Positions 12,701-24,700 of a DNA stretch of 64,000 nucleotides are shown here, piece by piece. A model generated the notes under the pieces. It searched no databases and was not told where the DNA came from. It was given only the letters and a program-made list of their open reading frames with translations. The position numbers and the translations under genes are program-made. Source of the DNA: Phoronis australis (Eukaryota; Phoronida; Phoronidae); contig NMRA01000304.1 of the NCBI GenBank assembly GCA_002633005.1, forward strand, positions 235,520 through 299,519, given 5' to 3'. How positions within the stretch are numbered: the stretch's first letter is position 1; the number at the start of each line of letters is the position of its first letter.

Positions 12701-15700
12701 TTGTTATTTCTTGTCATTTTACCATGCCTGTTACTTTGTCATGATGTTTTACATTTTTGTCTATATGTTTCTTGTTCTATTGTCATGAAGCCAATCAAAA
12801 CAGTATTTGGTATGTTTCGTCCATCTGTGCTCTGAGTTTTTGTATGAAATATTACGTTTCAAAAGTCAGGACTTTCTGAGGTACAGGGGGGGGTCATTTT
12901 TGGGCAAAATTCGTCATTTTTGAGTTTGGAAATGAGTGGTTTCTCCATACTTTCAAATGAAGCATAAGAATTCTAGTGAAGGTATTACAGGCATGTATTG
13001 GTATGGGTGAGTAGGTTGGTCTCTAAAAACCAATGCACAAATAAGAAATGCGTTGCCATGACAATCAGGAAAGTTTGAAATGTACTAGGGAAGAAAATTG
13101 AGCAGTACCGTAAGTTATGACAAGGTTTTCACCCTCTGTAGGACGTATGGATTAAAAAATTACTCAACAACTATCATGGCAAAGACCTAAACTTTCAGAA
13201 ATAGAAATAAATAGTTCACAGCAACTTCAGTGGAGACTTCCAACTTTCAAAAATATAAGTAAAATATACTGTCACTTCTGCAAAGACCTGAACTGTCAGA
13301 AATGGAAATAAAAAAATTGACGCTTTCTGCCATAGCTAAGTGTTGACAGAAGTAATTTACCACCATGTTGAATATTTATGAAGTTCAAGTATTGTTTTTC
13401 AACTATTTTATTGAAGATGCCTGTCATAAAATGGTATATTGATTCTTAGGGCCTGTATGAATGATATTTGAGTAATATTACATACTGCCGGTACTCAGGC
13501 AAAGTGTGAAACCAATGACAATGGTTGGAAGGACAGAAATCAGCTGTAGTGCAGCACAGGTTTGGAGGTTTGCTTGCAATTTGTCAAGGTAAATGTTCCG
13601 GCTGAACATTAAGACAAGGTTCAGTTACAGTGTGTCATGTTGAAAAACTGTACCAAAAACATCAAAATGGATTTCGACTGTGTTGGGGGAGGGACTTGGG
13701 GGGGGGCAGAGAGGATGTGAGATGAAAGTAATGGAGCATTTTCAAAAATTAATCTGTGTGGTATATAATGTTCGTCAGTCATGGATCAAGATTGTAGATC
13801 GCAGTCATTGATTTTTTTCAATATTTTAAAGTAATTTTTAATATAAGGCGACGCAGGTGGCGTAGTTACATCGTCATTAACACGAATAGACTAGGAGTAT
13901 AGACTATCACTGCACAAAGGATTGCACATTTAACAACATTTAACAAATTGATACTAACAATAGTAAGACCAAGGTTTTCATATCATACAAAGCAAAACCC
14001 AATGGTAGGTTTAATTTGTTTACATTCGGAAACATTTTCAGATGGTAGTCTCTGAGACAGTGAAACAAATAATTACACTGAGTAGCCATTGGGTCTGTCG
14101 GAAACAATAGGGTGGCCGGAATCATAAATACTCTAGTAATACAGCTAAATACAATGTTTGGACCCTGGTATGTAATGTCCGATCAAATTTTGTGGTGAAA
14201 CCTATTCATCAGCTGTCTTTAGAATAAACCAGGAGGTCTGATTCAACTTTTCAACCCAAAAGTTTGGACAAGATCTTTTTTCTTTTGTTTACTCTAGACG
14301 TCTTGCAAAGGTGTTAGTGTGTTAGAAAGAGTTAACTATGTTTATTTGGGCAGATAATCGGCAGTAAAACATCAAACATAATCTGTCTGTGAAATCCTAC
14401 TCACCAGGGAACTTCGCTCAGTCTATTGATCATTACGGTTCATCTTACACTACACAATCCAAAAGTATTCAGACAAAATGAAATGGAATTCCACATCATG
14501 ACGGCTGGGGGGAAGCCAAATTCGTTGTCACTGTAGTCTTCTCTCATGACAGAGAATGAAGGGGAATCAACAGGAAAGTTAGTATGGTGCCTAAGCCATT
14601 TTGGCGCCTGAATAGTTATTAACAGTCATTTGTGCTTTTAACAGAATTAGCTGCCAAGACGGGGAAAACCATGTTATTGTACTGTATGTCAAAAATATAA
14701 GTTTCAAATAGTGTTGTTCTTGGTTGGTAGAGGGTCTACCCTGTAGTGTGTTAGTATCTCATGGTTCTAACTTGTTTTTCGATCTTGAATTTGAATATTT
14801 TTGTCTGTTGCATAACAAAAAAAAAATTGAGTAAGTGCCCTTATTGAAGATATGAAATGGAATTGATTACGTAACTGAATTTTGTCAGGTCTTCTCTGTG
14901 TCACATGATTCCCTTATAGGTGCATGGAGAACACTCAAATTATCCGAAAGTTTATTGTTTGGCCCCCAGATGGGAACAATATGTATTTAGATAAGTGTGA
15001 GATTTCCCTTGAAATAAATTTCTGTCAACATTTTCAACATCAAAAAGATCACTCCGAATAAACCACAGCAAGGAACTGAGTTTTTGTTTAACTGAGTCTA
15101 GTCAGACAATTAAACATCCTAACATTAATGACAACAGTCATCCTAACATTAATGAGAACAGTCCTTAATGATTGAATACACTACGCTTATGCATTATTAA
15201 ACAATTCTCCACATGATGTTGAACTTACATTAAGGTAGTTGATGGTGACTGATATCTCTCACCTTACGCTCCAATAAACCTCAAAAGATGGGTCCTTTTT
15301 CTTTTACACGCCAAATGATCAATTGATTATGGGTATATTTTAAAGCATATCGTTAGCAATGTAAAGCATCAAATAGATGCCAATAGATGTCCTCTCACTG
15401 ACAGAAGCAGGGATTATAAGGTCTGTGATCACCAAATTTGGACAATTTTCAAAAATATCATACTGTCATTTTTCAAAGGCATCTAACATTGTTGCAATTG
15501 CCCACAAGTTTTCAAAACTTTGATTTCAGTTGTGGCACTAATCGTGAACATGGAAAACCATTTAATTTGGTCTACATATGTTTCTTGGAAAATGTGATAA
15601 AATAAAAATTCACTTTTCGACCATATTCTGTCCTATTTTGATGAGACTTTTTTACGAAAACTTTCAATACTCTAATTAAGCAGCTTTGTAAAATCACTAT

Positions 15701-18700
15701 ACAAGTCTTCAGTCATTTAGCTTACAATATGACCGATGAGTGGAATTCTGTTTTGTCAAATTTATTCATAAAATTAAAGTGTAATGAAATTTAAGCCTAT
15801 TATTAGCCTAGTTTGGACTTTATAGATGTCATAAGACAACATTTGGTTAAGTTTCCACTATTTGTAAATAAGTAATCAGCTTTTGAAAAATGGAAAATGA
15901 TAATTTTGGCGGTTTTGTACAAAATAAGTGGAACATCCTACTCCGCTCTTCCAATAGGTTGGGAGCTCATTTGTAAGATATTTGCCAGATTGAAGAAAAA
16001 ATGTTTCAAGCCACGCACATAATGTAGCCATTCAGAGGAGGGTGAATAAGCTTTACCGGTATTTCAATTTAGGCATTATCTTAAAAACTTGGTGCTCTGG
16101 CACTGTTGAATTATCCAAGTAATCAAAAACAATCAAAACCTTCAGAAGCTGACACACGTCTTTAAAATGTAATTGAGTATTTTTGGACAACGGTCTTAAA
16201 AATAGATTTTTCAGCTACAATTTCCATAAACCATCTGGCCTATAACACCTGGTATAGTTTTCTAATGGCTATCTTGTATGTAACTGCTATTGGCATGTTT
16301 GGGTGAATAGTTGAAGTTGGGGTTGTTGGTCTGTTATGATTTGGTCTGTGTTATGCCGTTGGAACCATGATCATTGCTATGCTGAGTTGTTTTTGGCAAG
16401 CAAATGTGACTCAGAAATGGGTCCTGTTCACTGAGATATTCAGGCTTCTGGATGACATGGTGATTTTTTTTATTTTCGTATTGAAGTGTTTGTATTTGGT
16501 AAATGTACTTGTCATAATTTATTTTTATTAAATCGGTATGGTTTCCACTCTGCAGGAACATTAAACTTAGTTTGAAGCACATATTTGAGGCTAGGGTGGT
16601 AACGTTCATGCATAGCGTGAGACTATAGTGAAAATGAGACTTGGTAGAATCAATGTTATGATGACCAGCACGATGACAGATTAAGTTATGGTATATTATT
16701 CTTGACACAATACTCCTGAGAAAATGGCCTCTTTTCACTGCGAAAACTGAGTGTCGTGGCTCAAAAATGTCAATACTGTCATAAAAGTAACTGTATTTAG
16801 ATCCACCCATTAATACCTGCATGCCAGATTTTGTTCTAATCTGTGACCTCCACATTGCAATATATATTCGGTGCTGTCGTGGAATAAAAGTTTTGCCATT
16901 GTTGCTCACTTAACCAGTTCATCTTGTGACCGATGACCTGCTATCCCTAGAGATCAAAATTCATTTCTTTGGAACTAAACTGCATATAAAAAGAGTTTGG
17001 TATCATGTACTGAATTCCGTAGGCTATCTCGTCTATGAAGGATGTCAAAAGCGAGATATGTGCAGTTCGTTATGGTAACAGAATTGCCAAGTACGATATT
17101 TAATATGCAGTAACAGACCTTGTATCATACACCTGTGCTACACTGTCACATTAAATATTCTCTTCCAGGTAATGTATTCAGAAATGTAGCATCTTACCCC
17201 GCTCTGGTCAGTGTTGTGTCACACGGAAGTTTTATGTGTCTGGTCACACCGAGTTCATTTATTAGTCGGAAAAATTAACTGTAGGTTTTATTATGCTACA
17301 GCGACAGTTCCACCTGTACAGCACGCCATCTGGTGGGCTAATAGTATTTTAGTTTGACATTTTTTGTGTAAAAATGATACCTTGTCATAAAATTGCTTTT
17401 AAAATTTGAGTGTTTGCAGCTGCGCAGAATGCCTTGGCTGTCATTTTGTGCAAAGTTGGTGAAGAAACACAGCAAAAACAACTAACAAATTCATTTATTT
17501 ATTTACCTGGTTTGACGTGTAAACTGTCCTTAAACAATATTTGGTAGACATTAATTACCATTGTCAAGGCCTTTGAAAAAGAGAGACAATGTGAAAATAT
17601 TCCATTTTGTAAGTTGTGATTGATTAAATGTGAGTTAAAAAATGTTGCCTAATACATTTAAGTGTAATTTTTGCCATTTTGCAGTAATTGGATCTATATA
17701 GCAAACTGCAGTCAGAGGTTTTCTCAACCTGCTCATTGAGGATTCCATAACCTAAGGGGGTGAATACCTTGATAAAAATACCAACTGTTGACTATTTTTT
17801 CTCACCGATGTAATGTTCTTTGGCATCACCATGGATTATCGTTTCATCCAAATTTCGGTACATCTGTTAGGTGTGCTTTCAAAAACTCTTGTCTTTCTTT
17901 GGCTTTTCTTTCGTTTTATAAAGACTCGGGTCTCTCTGTAGGATAGCACTTTAATTGGTGATTTTATTTTGATTGTCAGTTAATAAATGAAGGTTTGGTT
18001 TTGCATGAGGATAATAGAGTGGGTGTTACGTATGTATTGTAGTTTTCCTAATGAGAGTCCAGTTATCAGTGGCTGTAAAAAAATTGAATATTTTATTTGA
18101 GTTATATATAATAATATGCAGCTTTATGTTACTAATCATGCTAGTTATGAAAGAAATTTTTTCCTAAACTTTGTTCTTTTTGAGAAATTCAACGGTTGAA
18201 TTTCACTTGTTGGTCATATCGTGTGTTAAATTGAATGGTGTTTGTCACATGTTTCATGCAGTACTTGAGTATTTGTGTTGCTGGAGATATAAAACATCCT
18301 GGCATATTTAATCGTTTTTCATTGAGGGTCTGCATTGAATGTCAGGGAACCTTGTTTAAGTCCAGTTCATCTGTTTTATAAATATAAGTTCACTGCCCAT
18401 AGGCGTTTCCTTGATGTTGGTATTCATAACTGGTTAAACAGTGCTCAAGCAGGGTAAGTTATTGACCATACGCTCTCTGATCCTGAATAGTTTACATTTA
18501 GTAATTCCTGTGATGAGCTGAGTACCAAATGCTCATCAGAACAGGAAAAATTTTTATCCAAAATAGTCTTGACCCAATGATCAACTTGACCCGTTGGTCG
18601 GGAATTATTTATAAATCATCTGTCAGCAGTTGACGTTGATAAATGTGATAGTTATGCAAGTGCAATCGATGAATCTCTTGTACTTAATACCATGCATTCT

Positions 18701-21700
18701 GAATCTTAAGTAGTTTGAGTATCTGAATTTTCGGAGACATTTCGCAATTATTCTGTGGTTACCGTGTAGGATTCTGTTTATCGTCAGCATCTTATATCAG
18801 CCAGGTTGAGTAATTTACAAAAACTTCCTCGCTCAAATGTGAAAGTGTTTACAACACAGTGATTCAACAACTTATCAGTCAAACCAGCTGTCACTTTGAG
18901 CCCGCCCTAATTCCTAATCGGGTCGGTTACCTGGTAAGAACTTCTAGCCATGAATCTTCTGTGGCTGACATCTTAGTCTGCTGTATGATTTGCGAAATCT
19001 TGAATTTGGTGTGTGGGCTGGATGCTGGAGAATTGGAAATAACCCTACTGAAGTGGCTCGGCAGAACTGATATAGGTAGTAAGACGGGAAGTCTGCCAAG
19101 AGCTCGGAGCAAACCTGACTTGTGGTCCTAGGCAGTGATGGCCATGTTTTCCTTACCACCATGAGGGCTCTCTGTGTGTTTTTTATTGTTGCTGGAATCA
19201 GATAGACAGATATCGTTATCTGCTAACACAGCAGAAAGCATCTCGATTTAACCTCTTCAAAGAAATTGAAAGCCAATTCTGAAACAATGGAATACAGTGA
19301 CATAGACTAGGAAGTCATCTCTAGTGTGTCGGTTTATCTGATTTCTTTGCTAAAAAGCATTACAACAGACATGTGATCCGTTTATCTCAACTTGTTAATT
19401 AAGTCCGTTTTCTCATGTATGAGGTCATGAGACTGTCTTGTTGTTTTCAAAAACAAGTCGAGCGAAAGGTTCTGTGGAGGCATTTTGACAAAGACGACCA
19501 CGGAAGCTGGATGTGCTAATTGTGTTGACTTCGGAAGTAGATGTGTAACACTTGTAGACTTGATATCGAATTAACTCGCCACAGCTTTAACAAGGGAATA
19601 CGCTTTATTCGATTAACTCCATTGCCAGCCTGCTTTACTCACCGTCCTCATCGGATTACGTATTTATGACATTTATTGATATTTGCCCGAGTCGGCTTTA
19701 GTTGTATCCCCAACAATAATGAAGTGTGCTTTGGTTGAGATCCCAATGCACAACGGAGAATACTTCCACCCATTGAAAAACGGTTATCTACAGGTCCCGA
19801 TGGAGGAGCGGCATAAGTACCCAGTCTCACCTTGGAATCGTAGGAAGGTGAGCTTTGCCGACGAGGTAGCGTCGAATCCAGTCAGGCAAAAAAAGAAAGA
19901 CAGCATATTGAAGCGTACGTCATACGACAGCGGTTCAGCCACGAGCTCGGAATCCGATTCAGACAAGAGTTCCATTGACAGTGGACATAGCAGTCGCATC
20001 AGTTGTACAAGCTCTACACATAGCATCAATGGTAATGGTGGGATATTAAAGAGTCGACTGACAGTAGATCAGGTGAATGATCACCTGAGGAACCAGGTGT
20101 TCTTTGACGACTTGAGAAAGAGAATATCAGAAAAGGTGACCTTAAATGATGATTTGCCCGATGAGTTACCTGAAAGTACTTTGCACACATGTCAGAAGTC
20201 TGTCCGAAGTCATGGTTGTTGTGATTTTGATCATAAACAGCTGAAGGACTCAGTAAAGTCTAGTACAAGACCACAAGTCAGGCAGGGCTCTGAGCCTCTT
20301 TTGTTAATGAATACATCAAGTGCTGTTGATGGTAATTCATTTCATGGTGCATCAAACTGTGACTCCTATGTTCAAACAATTGACAAGCAGAAAATTGACA
20401 GGTCAAGTTTATACCTACCGCTGCGGACATCATCATCATCCCTCAAACGGCTGTCTGCACCAGCAGGGCTTGTTGATCTGTCAGTTAATGATATTTACAA
20501 CGAGAGCTTAGAGTTTGCTATCAAAAACGAGACAGGTTTGAAAAACACACCAAGAGTTTCAACCCCTTTTCCAAAATCCACAGAAATTCAGTGGGAAACA
20601 TTAGATGACAGATGGCAGTGCCAAGACACCATCAGTAAGTTGGCAAAAGACTGGACAAATTGTCGTAGGAAATCGGTGACAGGGTATTTGCAGGAAGCCG
20701 ACTTGATGGACAAAATGGTGGATAGTTCGTCTCCAAGTTCCATCCTAGAAAGACCTGAAAGTGTCTTGAGTACTGAGGAGTATGACAATGTAAAACCACT
20801 TGGCAGTTACACAACCAATGAGAATAAAAAGTCTCGTAATTGCAATCCTGTGATGAAAAATGACTGTCGAAGTGATAGGCTTACATCTTCATGCGGTAAA
20901 AATGAGCTGAGTGAGGCTGAGCGGCAGGCCAGCTATAATACTATACTAGAATCTATTAGTGAGAATGAATTCTGTGGGGACAGAATGCAATTAGGGAAAA
21001 GTAATAGCAATGACAAATCTAATGTTGGAAAACTAGGCAATGCTCACAATCTTGGAACATCTGGCATGCTGAATGTAGATGGTACAAATGGCATTAAACA
21101 AGACTGTAGTGACTCCAGTAGACATTATAATCATTCATATGGGTTACCTCTGTTCTCTGTGCAATGCTTAACTGAAAGAGCCACTGAATCATTTGATGGT
21201 GATGGTAGGATGGGACAAACGGCTGCGTGTCAACCAAGGTGGGTAGCTGAGGATGGGTGCTGTCAAAGTTCCCCTCCACTTAACACATCAAGTGGTGGAG
21301 TATTGTACAAACAAACACAAGATGGAGTTCCCATTATCCATCAACCTGGCCCATTACAGCCTGCAAACAATGGTGGGTCACAGTCTGGTGGCAATCAAGC
21401 CAATGGAATTCAGGACAATGTTTTGAAAGATGGTGAAGCCCATGACAGGGTGGATAATGATATCAACAACCTGTCTGGTGAAGTTGTGTCCAGTCCTCCA
21501 TCAGCATTACATCCTACCACAACCACCACCAACGAAAGGTGTATGGATGAGAGGCTGACCATTGAGGACGTTTTGGAAAAGCTTGCAGTATTTTCTCCCG
21601 GCGTGGGCGATAACGGTTTGAGTTTTGCCCTGCCAGGTGTTCCTGTGGGCATGGAGTGTGGAAGCGAAAGTTCTGTAATGATTAGTGATCATCACAGTGT

Positions 21701-24700
21701 TCCGTCCATTGGTGGCAGTGACTGTGTTCCATCTATTAATCATGGTGGAAATATAGAAGAGATTCATCGTCACTGCAATGATAGCGGTATTGATGAGCCT
21801 ATGGGGAACGGCAGGGATGAAGGCTCATCCGCTGATCAATGGAACCGATTGATTAACATGTTGAGTGGATTGGCCGACTCAGTGGGAAGACCACCGTAAG
21901 CATTCCTATCCTCCTCTATCATATACATAATGTTTCAGACTTGTACATTTTTAAATTTGTCTGCTGTTGGCTGTTCTGTCACTTTCTCTTTGATTACCTC
22001 TTAGTAATTTCTTATTTGTAATTTTTGTGTTCGTGGGTACTTAAGTTTGATGGTGTAAAGCCTTAGGATAAGGCTGTGCTACTCAACAAAAATGTGTAAC
22101 TCAGGGCAAAACCATTCTCATTCATGTGTTGCTCATTTCATTGTCATTACATGGGATTTTGGTTCATGTCTCATGTAATAATCATCATTGCTGCCAACGT
22201 ACATAGGGAAGTTGTATTGTTGCGATTATTTCCGTACTTGAGTGTCATTTTTTCCTGGTGGTTTTGAGTCATCACTTGACCTTTATATCAGATCTGATTT
22301 CAATCTTTCACCAGAATCAACTGCAGTGTTCCAAAGGTAACATTTTAGGAAATAATTTTACACATTGAGTGAACACTTACTGTTGTAAACAAGCTTGTTC
22401 AACACCATCTTCCTCAATTTCTGTGTGCTGTGCTAAATAAAATGATACCAAATTGTGTGCAATGGGTTTCTTTCCAAATCCAACCCAATCCTTGTCTTTT
22501 TCTAAAGTAATTTTATGGCACTAGAAATGTTTTTGTGTGTGTAAAACCAGGAAGTTGTATGTATAGAAGATTAAATTTCTTACCTCCTCTGTGACTATTC
22601 ACCAATGAATTCACTACACACTATATTTAAATGATCAATCAACAAAATGTTCAATTTTTTTGTATAATAAAACCTGGTCCACTTTTTGATTGGCTAATAA
22701 CAGGAGCTTCACTTGTATCTAAAAAACAGTGGCTAACCACAGAGCTTCAAAGTTTGATGGGATCACCTGAGTAGTTCAATATTCCAAAAAATGGTTCCCA
22801 CAAGAAATCCATTGCATAAGCTCAAAAGAATACTTAACCCTGTTTTGGGGATTTCAATCAATCTTCATTCTGTCATATACTAATGCACCATTGGCGGTCC
22901 ACTTAAGTGATAAAAGCAGTTTTTATTTAAAAACTGGTATTTTCGTTTAGGATATTTGGGTATGGTTCTTGACAGGTGGTCTTTCCCTACAGCTGTCACA
23001 GGTAACTCGCCTAAAGCACACGTCACGCTTGCACATTTAGCGGACTTTGCAAAGAATTTTCAACTTTACTCGAAACATCTGAGGGTTGTTGGGGGTTACA
23101 GAGCATTATTTTGTTTCAGAGAACTCAGGATGGGAACGTTGTCTGTATCTGTAATAGGCCAGAACCGGGAGGTTTCATGCACTTTTAACAGTATTATGTA
23201 CATGAAGATGTACAGAAACAGACAAACATTGTATTGAACGAGCATAGGTGGGAAGATGGTTTCTAATGTTACACTGTATGTAAAAATAAACACGACTGCA
23301 GACTAAACGAATAATATGGATGGGACTGGAGGTCTATTGTCCTTGTCTTCTCATACCTTGTATTTTCCTGCTAATGCTATCAGCTAGCATGTTTGAGTGG
23401 ACCACAGGGTTAAACAAACAGTCCACCTATCAAAACATTGGTTGTTTTTTGTTTAACGAGAATCAGCTGCTAATTAGTTGGAATCTCTTGACTATGGAGT
23501 AGCCCACAACTAATTAGTTACTTTTTGCTTTAAGAAATCTAGTGTCTATCCAATTCTGTATTCTGGTCTTCTTATTTTATAGTTTATGCTCGTTCTTATT
23601 TTTGCGAAAGTTTTTTTTTTGATTATTCTGAAAAAATGGTCTTTGTGGTTCCTGGTGGATTTTGTGTTTGGATTCTAGGGATTTCATTTCCTGATACGTA
23701 TTGATAACGGTCACAGTTTAAAATCAGTGAAGCAACCCTTTGCCTTAAGAAAATCTTAATAAGTCATACAATAGATGTCTCTCGGTATGTCTAAGAGAGA
23801 GTTGGAGGGAGAGACAGACAGAGAGAGAGAGGGAGACAGAATTTTCAAGTGGCTCCAAAGCAACTCTGTGGAACATAAGTGGCAATTAATTATTGATCTC
23901 AATTAAGGAATCTTGATTAGCAGCCAATTGAAGTGTCATTATCTTTAAGTTACGGCAATAACTATATAGAGTGATTGACTAACTTCAAACCTTGGTAAAT
24001 CACTTGAATGCCAAATTTAAGTGTTATAAATTTAGTTATAAATTCTTGACCGATGATTTTTTATTAATTGTGAAAATAGGTGTATCCTCCTTTTTATAAG
24101 ATTACTTTCATTCTTCCAAAATATGTAAACCTCTGAGACTCAAACAGTTACTTTCATTAATATAAAAGTTACACGAAGCAGCGGACATTTCCTTCTATAT
24201 GCCAGTGATCTTTTATCGTGTATTGCCAGGAAGGGGGCGAGGCCTGTGGTTCACACCAAAAACTTAACCGATGGACCTCTTTCAAAAGGCTTTGATTAGA
24301 TTGAGAAGAGGCTCTAGTTTCTGGCTTAACACAGAGCTCACACAGAGTCTGTGTTATATGTTAGGAACAAGAAAATGAGATAAAAGCTTGTTGTTTATTT
24401 CTCTTTGAGAAGTGTTTGCAGAAACAACACCTTTCAGTCATGGTTGTTAACAATGAGGCATTATGGGACTTAACAGTCTTTGCTGTTCATTGGATTCTAA
24501 AGATTCTGGAATGTTCTTTGCTGAAGTTTCACTAGGACATCTGCATGAACTAGAAATGTTTATTTCTCTTCTAGGAGTCGTTTAGAGCAGAATAGTGATC
24601 AGTGGATTGAGTTACAAAACAGACTGTGTGAGCTCATTCAGTGGACCACTGCCAAGGAAGAGGAACTGTTCAGACAACAGCCAATAGGGGGCGATCTGAC

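Larger units (their letters stand above)
12655..24574. other. Intron D-E (human intron 56 equivalent), hosts alternative first exon
   Basis: 11.9 kb, the largest intron in the window. It contains the alternative first exon (19719-21895) and its presumed promoter. It also holds copy 2 of the dispersed family (14440-14650, minus), a 25-bp direct repeat near 15117-15165, and a GA-rich microsatellite (23792-23840). A 191-codon open frame on the minus strand (16334-16909) is treated under findings. No other gene is seen. Confidence 0.75.

Noticed and set aside
18859-19131. 90-codon frame just upstream of the alternative first exon
   Set aside because: Out of context with the main frame, starts with ATT rather than ATG, and shows no similarity; more likely promoter or UTR sequence.
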